A stretch of 64,000 nucleotides of DNA from Microcebus murinus (lineage: Eukaryota > Chordata > Mammalia > Primates > Cheirogaleidae), in assembly GCF_040939455.1 (NCBI RefSeq), contig NC_134109.1, positions 59,176,001 to 59,240,000 on the forward strand, written 5' to 3'. Every line of letters starts with the position of its first letter. The stretch's first letter is position 1. This document shows, in pieces, positions 41,241-53,329 of this stretch. The position numbers were made by a program, and so were the translations under genes. The notes beneath the pieces were generated by a model, which made no database searches, was not told where the DNA came from, and was given only the letters and a program-made list of their open reading frames with translations.

Positions 41241-41261
41241 ATAAAAAAAAAAAAAAAAGAT

Positions 41262-41482
41262 CCCATCTCTACTAAAAATAGAAAAAATTAGCCGGGCATG
41301 GGGGCATGCGCCTGTAGTCCCAGCTACTCAGGAGGCTGAGGCAGGAAGATCCCTAGAGCCCAGGAGTTTGAGGTTGCTGTGAGCTATGATGCTGTCACTG
41401 CCACCACTGTCACACTGGGTATGTACCCTACCCAGGGTGACAAAGTGAGACCTTGTCTCGAACAACAACAACAACAACAACA
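41262..41482 (+). repeat. Alu right part (5'-truncated) split by the L1
   Basis: Begins at CCCATCTCTACTAAAAATAG, immediately overlapping the right TSD of the L1, and ends with a (CAA)n tail (41461-41482). The L1 target GATCCCATCTC belongs to this Alu, so the Alu came first and was already 5'-truncated. Confidence 0.88.
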
Positions 41483-42109
41483 AAAACAGTTCCTGGATGA
41501 ATAAAATCAAACCATTCAGCAAACTAAAGAAACTTTTCACCTATGCTAGAATGCTAACCTCCTTCAATCCATAATGCCTACTCATGGAAAAGGCCAACAC
41601 ATCCAACCTCAGGGCTATTTTTTCACAAACCAATCCTACGCCAATGCTTCCCAAGACTCCCTGAAGATAAATCTCAAATTCCTATGCCCAAACCCAAATC
41701 TACAATCAGAATTTCCAGGGACAAGTTCTGGTAATCTGCTCTGGACAAATGCTCTCATAGCCTAAACATGCTTGTTCTGTAAATGTATCTCAGTTTAACC
41801 CCTAACCCCAGCTTGTGTGGGTGAAAGAGCTCCTACGGTGATAGCAGACTTCAACACTGCCTGGCAGAGGCCTGGCACCCATAACATCTGAGACGTCGTC
41901 ACCAACTGTATGCTTCTTGAAAGTTAAGTCAGGAACAGACTCTGTTCTTCCAGTAACCCATGTCTAATCCAGTCCCAAATCTTTTTCTGAAGGAAGCAGG
42001 AATTAGAAAGATAATCAGGAAAATGGTTCCTCACCCAGAAGTGGATTATATTAACAGATCAGAATATCAGGGATCCTAGACCCACATCACCCCAGTGGAG
42101 ATTTCACAG
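41483..42109. other. Single-copy non-coding DNA
   Basis: Nothing recognised with confidence. The short open frame at 41574-41765 has no family. Confidence 0.35.
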
Positions 42110-42480
42110 GAATATGGCCCCACCTGGTCCTGTTGGCATTGATGAGGTTCAGAACATGCTACTCCCAAATACAGCACCTTGGTATATTGAATATTTTAAA
42201 CTGAAGGAATTCGAGAAATGGCAGGTGCAGGAAGGACTCTCACCTCCTCTTTCTTCCCTAAAGCAGGTGACTCTTGAGAGAGAGGTGACCTCCCTATACC
42301 TGGAGGAAAGGACCATCCTTATCTCCAAAGATGGAGGGATGCTGAAAGGAATTTAAATGAATAAGACTTGCTAAGTTTCTTCCAGTTTATTACCCCTAGC
42401 TCATACCCTACTGTCCTATCACATTTTCCCACACCTCTGTACTCTTCATCAAACCTCAGACTTAAACCATTCTTCACTCA
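42110..42480 (+). mobile_element. ERVL LTR remnant (MLT2-like)
   Basis: Resembles MLT2-class LTRs: ACTCCCAAATACAGCACCTT, TGAATATTTTAAACTGAAGG, AGCAGGTGACTCTTGAGAGA, ATAAGACTTGCTAAGTTTC, TTATTACCCCTAGCTCATAC. The open frame 42114-42356 lies in it and has no coding meaning. Confidence 0.72.
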
Positions 42481-42484
42481 GCCT

Positions 42485-42684
42485 GCGTGAAGCCCTTTCA
42501 CCATGTGATGATGCTTTCTGCCATGTTATGACACAGCAAGAAGGCCCTCACCAAATGCTGGTGCCATGCTTTTGGACTTCCCAGCCTCCGGAACTCATGA
42601 GCTAAATACATTTTTCTTTATAAATTACCTAAGTTCTCAGGTATTCAGCTACAGTCACAGAAAATGGACTCAGACAACATCTTT
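42485..42684 (+). mobile_element. MaLR-type LTR 3' part
   Basis: TTTCACCATGTGATGATGC, AAGAAGGCCCTCACCAAATGC, TGGACTTCCCAGCCTCC, AACTCATGAGCTAAATA and GAAAATGGACTCAGACA are landmarks of MST/MLT1-class LTR ends. Confidence 0.75.
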
Positions 42685-43070
42685 GTCTTGGGAGTTGATT
42701 CCATGAGTAAATCAAGTGGGCAGCTCTCAACACACTCAGGTCTCCAAGTCTGACCCCAGGGGTTCCCACGTGTAATAAGAGAATCTTGGGAGATTATGAG
42801 CAAGAAAGTGGTACAATGAATTCAATGCTTTAAGATGATTAAGCTGGCATCTACAGGATAGTTTTGAGGGTAGACGTTACTGGATTCATGGGAAGACTAG
42901 TAAAGTAATCGAATGTGGATTCTAAAAGTCTGGATTTGCAAGGTGGTTATGTAAAGGAAGATGCATATATTAGAGACATTGGAAAAGAAAAATCAACTAA
43001 ATTCAGTGAGTGAAAGTTTTGTCCAGAGAAAAAAAACTTATGAGAGATTGAGGGTAGGATTAACATGACT
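42685..43070. other. Single-copy spacer
   Basis: Nothing recognised. Confidence 0.35.
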
Positions 43071-43088
43071 TAAAAATAGAGGCTGGAT

Positions 43089-43490
43089 AAAATGTGGTAT
43101 ATGTATACCATGGAGTACTATTCAGCTTTAAGAAACAATGGTGATATAGCACCTCTTGTATATTCCTGGATACAGCTGGAACCCATTCTACTAAGTGAAG
43201 TGTCTCAAGAATGGAAAAACAAGCACCACATGTACTCCCCAGCAAATTGGTATTAATGGATCAACACCTAAGTGGACATATAGGAAAAACATTTATCAGG
43301 TGTCGGGTGGGTGGGAGGGGGGAGGAGGGGATGGGTATATACAAACACAATGAGTGAGATGTGCAACGTTTGGGGGATGGTCACACTTGAAGCTCTGACT
43401 CGAGGGGGAGGGGGGCATGGGCAATATTCGCAACCTTAACATTTGTACCCCTATAATATGCTGAAATAAATAAAACTGCAAAAAAAAAAA
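43089..43490 (+). mobile_element. 5'-truncated L1 (about 400 bp), same family as the 37 kb L1
   Basis: Starts inside the end of ORF2 (AAATGTGGTATATGTATACC), carries CAAGCACCACATGTACTCC, a G-rich 3'UTR (43305-43332) and the same terminal motif ATAATATGCTGAAATAAAT with an A-tail. TSD AAAAATAGAGGCTGGAT at about 43072-43088 and 43486-43502. Confidence 0.96.
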
Positions 43491-43682
43491 TAGAGGCTGG
43501 ATATAAGAAAATTAGATAATGGAGAAAGCTGGTATTCCTGAGGGGGTAAGCAATTTTAGGGATTATTTAGACGAAGCAAACTCTGACTATACATTAATAG
43601 AATGCACCAAGTTCCATGTGCCAATAGGGAAATAAAATTTGATTTCCTTTGTGTATATGTGAATGTGCTTACTGTTTTCTAA

Positions 43683-43835
43683 ATTCAAGAACAGCTCAGC
43701 CAAGAAAAAGAACATAAATAGACAATTCACAGAGGAAGAAATCAAATGGCCAATAAGCATTTAAAAATATGTTTAATAGTGGAATTGCAGCTGATAAGGA
43801 TTGGTTTTTAAAAATAGAATGTAAGACAAGAGAAA
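43683..43835 (+). mobile_element. Old L1 ORF2 fragment
   Basis: AATAGACAATTCACAGAGGAAGAAATC and CAAATGGCCAATAAGCATTT, split here in description, are the usual late-ORF2 landmarks. Diverged. Confidence 0.6.
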
Positions 43836-43951
43836 AATCAAGTATAGCATAGCCAATTACCTTTGAAAACCTCTTAAACTTCCAATAAAATACAGCATAT
43901 GTGCTTTGGTGCACAAAATCCTACATGTATGTGTAAGTGTATAGTAAACTG

Positions 43952-44540
43952 TGTTGGGGAGAAGTCCCCAAGACCACATTCAGCTTCAGTGATTCACGAG
44001 AACTCATAGAACAGAAAAGCTGTTATATTCATGGTTATGGTTAATACAGCAAAAGGATAGACATTAAAAGCAGTAAAGGAAAAAGGTGCATAGAGCAGAG
44101 TCCTGGAGAAGCCAAGTGCAAGTTTAATTCTCCCAGCGCTTAGTCTCCCAGCTATAATGTGTGACTATACTTATAAAGTATTGTTAACCAGGAAAACTCA
44201 GCTGAGCCTTGATGTCTGAAGTTTTTATTGGGGGAGGGTGGTCAATCACATAAACATGGAACACCTAATGTGACTGATCTTAGCTCCTCAGTCTTCAGTC
44301 CCCGCAGATGTTTAACTGATCCAGTGTAGCCCAGGGCCCCAGGTGAACAAGAACAGGTATTCACTATACTCGTATTCACATTGTTAACATAAATTATCTG
44401 GCATGGCCTATGATAACTATGCAAAGACAGTCTTACTGGGCAGGGTATGCCAAGGGCTTAGAGGTTATCTCCCAGGTGCTGCTCACAGGCCAGTCCTGAA
44501 GAAGACCTTGGGAATATACAGAATTTAGATACCTACATCT
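43952..44540 (-). mobile_element. Probable antisense LTR remnant
   Basis: Begins TGTTGGGGAGAAGTCCCC and includes TTTTTATTGGGGG near 44222-44234, the complement of an AATAAA signal in a CCCCC(A)ATAAAAA context. Such a layout, read on the minus strand, fits a retroviral LTR with its polyadenylation signal. I recall similar ERV LTRs but cannot name the family. The 3' boundary is approximate. Confidence 0.55.
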
Positions 44541-44550
44541 CCTGAGTTAA

Positions 44551-45420
<870 letters not shown>

Positions 45421-45433
45421 AATAAGGACTACA

Positions 45434-45685
45434 TATAGATTATTTATGCAAAACATAGCTATATAACACTATCTTTGACAACTAGAATCACAATTCCTCT
45501 TCCAGGTAAATATCCAAGTAAATAACATATGAACCAAGATCTACATTCAAGGATGAGAGTAAAATTTTGAAAACAAACAATATTCAAAATTGGAAACATG
45601 GTTAAATAAATCACAGTTCATTCATATCTTGAACTACTATGTAGCCATTAAAATTCATATGTTGGTAAGTGGAGAAAATATTACA
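45434..45685 (+). mobile_element. Old L1 ORF2 fragment
   Basis: Degenerate late-ORF2 sequence (TTGGAAACATGGTTAAATAA, CTACTATGTAGCCATTAAAA). Confidence 0.55.
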
Positions 45686-45687
45686 AT

Positions 45688-46662
45688 GTAGTTGATTCCC
45701 ATTATTCACAGATTCTGTATTTGTGAATTCACCTGTTCACTAAAACCTGTGACCCCAGATATCAATACATGCAGCACATTCGTGGTCATTTGCCGGCTTG
45801 CACAGAGTGCTAAAAATTCAGTCACCTGATGTGCACACGAGCAGCTGAAGTTGAACTAGGCAATACTCTGCCTTCTTGTTTTATCTCTCATATTGTAAAC
45901 AAGTATCCTTTTCATAGTTTATTTACTGCTGTGTATTTCACATTTTTGTACTTTTTGTTGGTCATTTTGCTGTTTAAAATCTCCCCCAAATCTAGTGCTG
46001 AAGAACTATCTAATGTGTCTAAGTGCAAGAGGCTATAATGTGCTTTACAGACAAAATACTTGTGTTAATGAATTTTTTTATTTTGGGTGTTTTTTGTTTT
46101 TTTTTGTTTTTGAGACAGTGTCTCACACTTTGTTGCCCAGGCTAAAGCACAGTGGCATCATCATAGCTCACTGCAGCCTCAAACTCCTGGGCTCAAAAAA
46201 TCCTCCTGCCTCAGCCTCCTGTGTAGCTAGGATGACAGGCACTTGCCACCATGCCTGGCTAATTTATTTATCTTGTAGAGATGGGGTCTTGCTATATTTC
46301 CCAGGTTGGTCTTGAACTCCTAGGCTCAAGCGATCCTCCCACCTTGGCCTCCCAAAGTGCTAGGATTACAAGCATGGGCCACTATGGCTGGCCAAGATAA
46401 GTTTCATTCAGGCATGAATTATAGTGCCGTTAGCCATGAGTTTAATTTTAATGAATCAACAATATACATATGTCTTTAAACAGAAACACACATAAATCAA
46501 GATACATATATTAATAGATCAGTTGATAAAAGTGTTTTGATCAGAGGCTCACAGGAACCTAACCTTATACATCTCCCCTAGGAGCAATGTTCAGTATTTG
46601 CTAATTCATGGTTCCCAATGCCTTTATAAAACAAAACTGCCAAAATAATGAGAATCGACTGT
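45688..46662 (+). mobile_element. Tigger-type DNA transposon with an Alu inside
   Basis: Terminal inverted repeats: AGTTGATTCCCATTATTCAC at the left end, and at the right end the complement of CAGTCGATTCTCATTATTTT, each next to TA, the usual Tc1/mariner target. Internal landmarks: AGCCATGAGTTTAATTTTAATG, TTTAAACAGAAACACACATAA and ATCTCCCCTAGGAGCAATG (given as separate short motifs). No intact transposase. The Alu at 46086 interrupts it. Confidence 0.78.
46086..46394 (-). repeat. AluJ-like SINE in the Tigger element
   Basis: Antisense canonical Alu (CATCATCATAGCTCACTGCAGC; TTGTAGAGATGGGGTC). Older type. Confidence 0.93.
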
Positions 46663-46709
46663 ATATTATATACAATATGGAAGGATATATATCAAGATAT
46701 TAATAGTGG

Positions 46710-47060
<351 letters not shown>

Positions 47061-48659
47061 GATTAATAGTGGTAGTCCTTGATAATAAGGATGTGGTTGC
47101 TTTTCATTTTTATACTTTTCCATATCTTCTAGATTTTTCTATGGGCAATATGTGTAATACATATAATTAAGGAAAAGTTAGTTACATAATTGATAAGTGT
47201 AAGGCTCTGAGAAATAATAGATTATGACAATTAGACCTTTAACATTCAGGAAGCCATAAAGAGTTTCTAAAGGTCCCAGTGGCAGAACCAACCATATAAA
47301 AGAACCAACTAAGTGAGTACTTGGGCTCTCCCTTTGGAATGGTGAGTGGGGGCGAGTACAGAAGGTGGCTGAGTAACATTATGCTCACTCTTAAAAACAA
47401 AACTTCATTTGATTCATTGTCAAAAGCATAGAAGAGAAAATTCTTGTTGGCTCCCCTCTTTCGTCCCACCTCCAAGTGAAGCTTGGTGACCAGCTAGGAG
47501 AAAAGGACCTAGATTGCCCAATTCGTTCCCATGCCAATGCTTGGTGGTAGCAATAACAAAGCTGCTGAGGGCCTTGCAACCACCCCATCCCACACCCAGA
47601 GTGGTCAGGTCAGGCTTTAAGTGAATGTGTTATTTGAAAATCAATGCTAAGACCACGTGAAAAGCATTGCGATGTTGTGACCATCTCACCCCCAAGCTCT
47701 CCCTGGGGAATCTGTGTGTTGTCAACACTTCACCCTCACATTATTCACAGGCTGTGGCAGCTGTGGCAGCATTTTTTCATCCTTGGTTTGTTTTCAACTC
47801 CCTTGAGAACCATACAGAGCACACCTCCCATTTATGCCAACTCTTCTTTTGCAAAGGATCCCACAGGGCTTCATTAATTTCTCAATCTAGCCCCAGAGGT
47901 CACCGCTTCTGCTTCTGGGGCAAAGCACTACCTGATAGCACGTACTTGGATAGCGGGTACTTGGATAGCCTTTTGAATTAAGAAGCAGAAAAGGGCTCCC
48001 ACTATTGGCAGCTCAGGAAAATTACATATGACCTGGAATTTAGGCTGTTATTCTTACCCTGACAAAAATATGGTTGTCATTGGTTTTAAGATCACCCTGG
48101 GAGTCCAAAAAATATTTAGAACAGATGGACTCCAAAGAATAAAGTTTAAATCAAAATACTCTTTGGTTGAGTCAAAAATTAGACACAGCTTAAAAGAAAG
48201 ACTAATCCAATGGGGTCTCCTTATACAATGTATCCAAAAGCCAAAGGAATTAATTTTCTTCTGATATAATACAACTGGATACAGCAAGAAAGCACTACAG
48301 GAAAAACCTAAGGTCAAATGCATCAAGCAGGGAAAACACAAAGCAATTAATGTGAGAGAAAAAGAGGATGGTAGCTCTAAAGGAAAGGGAAATAGGGTGT
48401 TATTATCCTTTTGATGATCACAGGCCAAGCCCTCTTCAGCAGGAAAAGGTTTCATTAACTAAATGGCCTGGAAGCTCTTAACACAGATGAATCAGAAAGT
48501 TTTTTTTCTGGGCAGGGAAGAAAAGGGTTGATTTAAAAATGAGAACCAAAAAGATCTTTCAAAACAAAAATTTCTTATGAACTAACTAACATTCAATTAA
48601 AAATAAAACTCAAAGTTATGGGCAAAGAGTATGAACAGGCAAGTCACACACATACAAAA
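47061..48659. other. Single-copy non-coding DNA
   Basis: About 1.6 kb with little recognisable repeat. Several open frames (47391-47588, 47667-47981, 48054-48455) show no domain and overlap on opposite strands, so none is supported as a gene. Confidence 0.4.
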
Positions 48660-48729
48660 CAATACAAATTGCTAAGAAACAGTTATAAGGGAAGTTGAGC
48701 ATCTCTTAATCATATAAAAATTAAAAACA

Positions 48730-49067
<338 letters not shown>

Positions 49068-49116
49068 CAATGTGCTTATTTCTATCAGATTGGCAAAGAT
49101 TTAAAAATTGATGATA

Positions 49117-49222
49117 GGCTGGTCCAAAGGTAGTTAGTTATTTTACTTGATTGTTCACAGTTACAGATTGAACTCCTTGTTCTACTACTTTCCCCCTCCT
49201 CACTACTGCACTTGGCTAGTCT
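49117..49222 (+). pseudogene. RNY1: Y1 RNA retropseudogene, second copy
   Basis: Starts GGCTGGTCCAAAGGTAGTTA and ends GGCTAGTCTA, near full length but missing about 5 nt in the loop (CACAGTTACAG, where the other copy has CACAGTCAGTTACAG). The A/T-rich tail is (AAAT)n-like. Perfect 13-bp TSD AAAATTGATGATA at 49104-49116 and about 49251-49263. Independent of the copy at 27161 because the TSDs differ. Confidence 0.93.
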
Positions 49223-49354
49223 AAAAAAATATAAATAAATAAATTAAATTAAAATTGATGATATTGAGGGTTGACAAAAGAAAATATGAACGGGAAATAC
49301 TCTTGCTGGGATTGTTAATTAGTACAACTTTTTTTGGAGGGAAATGTAACAGTT

Positions 49355-49682
49355 TTTTGTTTTTGAGACAAAGTCTCACTCTGTTGCCCCAGCTAGAGTG
49401 CCATGGCGTCAGCCTAGCTCATAGCAACCTCAGACTCCTGGGCTCAAGTGATCCTCCTGCCTCAGCCTCCCAAGTAGCTAGGACTACAATCATGTGCCAC
49501 CCATGGCCGGCTAATTTTTTCCATATATTTTTAGTTGGCCAATTAATTTCTTTCTATTTTTTAGTAGAAATGGGGTCTCGCTCTTGGTCACGAGTTTGAG
49601 ACCAGCCTGAGCTTGAGCAGTCGGCCCCGCCTTGGCCTCCCAGAGTGCTAGGATTTACAGGTGTGAGCCACCGCGCCCGGCC
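49355..49682 (-). repeat. Alu SINE
   Basis: Antisense Alu. Its left monomer contains a local rearrangement near 49590-49620 (CACGAGTTTGAGACCAGCCTG, sense-oriented Alu sequence inside the antisense copy). Confidence 0.93.
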
Positions 49683-49788
49683 TCAGCATTTTTATTTCTA
49701 ATAATTTTAATTCTAGTAATTTCTCACAGAAGTGTGCAAGTGTTCACAAATGTTCGGTATAGCATTGTTTATAATATTGAAAAACCCA

Positions 49789-50176
49789 GCCGGGCATGGT
49801 CACTCACACCTGTAATCCTAACACTCTGGGAGGCCAAGGCAGAAGGATTGCTTGAGCTCAGGAGTTGGAGACCAGCCTGAGCAAGAGCAAGAGCAAGAGC
49901 AAGAGCAAGAGCAAGAGCAAGAGCAAGAGCAAGAGCAAGAGCAAGAGCAAGAGCAAGAGCAAGACAAGGAAGGAAGGAAGGAAGGAAGGAAGGAAGGAAT
50001 TAGCTGGACAACTAAAAATATAGAGAAAGAATTAGCCAGGCGTGGTGGTGTGTGCCTGTAGTCCCAACTACTCAGGAGGCTGAGGCAGGAGGATCACTTG
50101 AGCCCAGGAGTTTGAGGTTGCTGTGAGCTAGGCTGACGCCACAGCACTCTAGTTGGGGCAACAGAGTGAGACTCTG
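49789..50176 (+). repeat. Alu SINE expanded by a hexamer repeat
   Basis: Sense Alu whose GAGCAAGAGC segment has grown into about 14 GAGCAA units (49879-49962), followed by a (GGAA)n run (49968-49999). It ends at AGACTCTG without an A-tail, fused directly to the next Alu. Confidence 0.95.
49879..49999. repeat. (GAGCAA)n then (GGAA)n microsatellite
   Basis: About 14 near-perfect hexamers followed by about 8 GGAA units, all inside an Alu. Likely length-variable. Confidence 0.96.
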
Positions 50177-50555
50177 TGGTGGCTCACGCCTGTAATCCTA
50201 GCACTTTGGGAGGCCAGCGAGACAGGCAGATTGCTCAAGGTCAGGAGTTAGGAACCAGCCTGAGCGAGACCCTGTCTCTACCAAAAATAGAAATAAATTA
50301 ATTTAAAAGCTCAAATTTTTATGGAAAAAAAAAAAAGAAATAAATTAATTGACCAACTAAAAATATATATACAAAAAATTAGCCGGGCATGGTGGCACAT
50401 GCCTGTAGTCCCAGCTACTCGGGAGGCTGAGGAAGTAGGATCGCTGAGCCTCAGAGATTGAGGTTGCTGTGAGCCAGGCTGACGCCACGGCCCTCACTCT
50501 AGCCTGGGCAACAAAGTGAGACTCTGTCTCAAAAAAAAGAAAAGAAAAGAAAAGA
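50177..50555 (+). repeat. Alu SINE fused to the previous Alu, with a tiny insert
   Basis: Starts TGGTGGCTCACGCCTGTAAT (first about 10 nt missing), ends in an AAAAG-type tail. At 50304-50336 it carries a 21-nt sequence plus A-tail bracketed by a duplicated 14-mer. Confidence 0.94.
50304..50336 (+). pseudogene. 21-nt A-tailed retro-insert
   Basis: TAAAAGCTCAAATTTTTATGG followed by 12 A lies between two perfect copies of GAAATAAATTAATT (50290-50303, 50337-50350). The duplicated 14-mer is host Alu sequence. This is the expected structure of an extremely 5'-truncated L1-mediated insertion. The source RNA is unknown. Confidence 0.75.
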
Positions 50556-50868
50556 AAAACCCTAGAAGAATCCAACTGTTCATTAATTGAGGTTGTTTAA
50601 CTATGGTACTTAGACTTCTATAGAGCCATTAAAAGGAATGTGACTATATGTCACATCACATAGTAGGATACATTAAGTGAAAAAGATGCAAAGCTGTATG
50701 AACAGAGCATGGTATTTCTCCATGGGGTGGCAAAAACATTCCAGAACTAGATAGTGGTGTTGGTTGCATGTGAATGTACTAAAAGTGAATGTACTAAAAG
50801 CCACTGAGTTGTACAATTTTAAAATTGCTAAAATGGTAAGTTTTATTATATGTAAATTTTACTTCAAT

Positions 50869-51899
<1,031 letters not shown>

Positions 51900-52030
51900 A
51901 TAAAAGTAATTATAAGACTCAGGGTCAGAAGACTGGGAATCTGGTTCCAGCTCGACCACTAATTTGCTGTGTGAATAGAGGCAACTCCTTTATCCTTTCT
52001 ACACCTTCATTTCTTACCTCTAAAACTGGG
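51900..52030 (+). repeat. MIR SINE fragment
   Basis: CAGAAGACTGGGAATCTGG, TCGACCACTAATTTGCTGTG and CTCTAAAACTGGGGGAAATG follow the MIR order. Confidence 0.75.
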
Positions 52031-52034
52031 GGAA

Positions 52035-52590
52035 ATGGTACTACAGGAGATCAGAATATGCCATTCCAAAACGTCACATTGGCATAAGGATTATTTTGAG
52101 CTGAAGGCAATTGAGAAACAACAGATGTGCAGTAAAAGGTCTCTGCCTTCCCCTTATCTGCCTAAGAGCAGGGCATAAATTTTCCTTTGAGGAAGGTGCC
52201 TCTCTGTGCTAGGAAGAGGAGAATGACTCATTACTAGAGATGTCACACCAACATGAGTCTGCATTAACAAACCTTACTAAAATAACCCCTATCTGCCATT
52301 AGTTTCCTTCATGTATTTCCTAATCACTTCAAATAATGTATTGTCCACTGAAGCCCAAATGCTTCCTCCTTTGTTAAGAGGGGTATGTCAGCTCCTGAGC
52401 CTAAGCACTTCTTTCAAGTTTTCACTTCATTTCTGTGAAGCTCCTGTGCACTTAAAAATATTATGAATAAAAATCATACCTTTCCTCCTGTTAATCTGTC
52501 TTTCTTTAGTCAGTTAAATTTGCAAGCTTTGGTCACTGAAACTAAGAGGGTAGACAAAAAACTTTCCTCCCTAACAGTACTAGATGATTA
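52035..52590 (+). mobile_element. ERVL LTR (MLT2-like)
   Basis: AGGATTATTTTGAGCTGAAG, TTGAGAAACAACAGATGTGC, TGTTAATCTGTCTTTCTTTAG, and the end CACTGAAACTAAGAGGGTAG then CTAACA are MLT2-type landmarks. A GAATAAA signal lies near 52464. Confidence 0.75.
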
Positions 52591-52778
52591 GAGTTATAAA
52601 CTTAGGATTACATAAGTAATTGAGAAGCCAAGCAAAATACTACACTCAAAAATTCCATTTAGGGCAGTGTACAATATTTTATATAATCTTGAGAGAGTCT
52701 GTTATGGCAACTAAGCACACAGCTATGGCCAAATACACATGTTTGTGAGTATGGACACTAGACACTATGCATACATGA
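52591..52778. other. Single-copy spacer
   Basis: Nothing recognised. Confidence 0.35.
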
Positions 52779-52917
52779 TTTTTTTGTTTTTTGAGACAGA
52801 GTCTCGCTTTGTTGCCCAGGCTAGAGTGAGTGCCGTGGCGTCAGCCTAGCTCACAGCAACCTCAAACTCCTGGGCTCAAGCAATCCTCCTGCCTCAGCCT
52901 CCCGAGTAGCTGGGAGG
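52779..52917 (-). repeat. 5'-truncated Alu
   Basis: Antisense Alu covering only the 3' half (T-run to CCCGAGTAGCTGGG). It faces the sense Alu at 52950 with a gap of about 33 bp. Confidence 0.94.
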
Positions 52918-52949
52918 CCTGGCCCACTTACTGGTTTTTAAAATATGTT

Positions 52950-53300
52950 CGGCCTGGGTGTGGTGGCTCACGCCTGTAATCCTAGCACTCTGGGAGGCCG
53001 AGGAGGGCGGATTGCTTGAGGTCAGGAGTTCGAAACCAGCCTGAGCAAGAGCAAGACCCCGTCTCTACTATAAGTAGAAAGAAATTAATTGACCAACTAA
53101 TATATATAGAAAAAATGAGCCGGGCGTGGTGGCGCATGCCTGTAGTCCCAGCTACTCGGGAGGCTGAGGCAGGAGGATTGCTTGAGCCCAGGAGTTTGAG
53201 GTTGCTGTGAGCTAAGCTGACGCCATGGCACTCACTCTAGCCTGGGCAACAAAGCAAGACTCTGTCTCAAAAAAAACACAAAAAAACAACAAAAAAAAAA
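52950..53300 (+). repeat. Alu SINE
   Basis: Starts GGCCTGGGTGTGGTGGCTCAC, ends in an A-rich tail with C interruptions. Confidence 0.96.
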
Positions 53301-53329
53301 CAGTAAGTGAAGCAATTATAAGAGTGAAA

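Larger units (their letters stand above)
37294..41258 (+). mobile_element. Young L1 with full 5'UTR and a large internal deletion
   Basis: L1 with precise ends: TSD AAAAAGATCCCATCTC at 37278-37293 and 41254-41269, and a pure A-tail. Order: 5'UTR about 37294-38753; ORF1 38754-39711 (frameshifted); ORF2 start 39751/39796 through the endonuclease to about 40440; further ORF2 to about 40625; then an abrupt jump to the last part of ORF2 (40630-41039) and a G-rich 3'UTR. About 2.5 kb encoding the reverse transcriptase and most of the C-terminal domain are missing compared with a typical L1 of about 6-6.5 kb. Being 5'-complete, it either inserted as an already deleted RNA or lost the interior later. 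Confidence 0.95.

Noticed and set aside
42114..42356. Open frame MAPPGPVGIDEVQNML... as a small protein
   Set aside because: It falls in MLT2-like LTR sequence.
47391..48455. Cluster of overlapping open frames as a possible gene
   Set aside because: Frames lie on opposite strands, are short, and show no domain, splice pattern or composition change.
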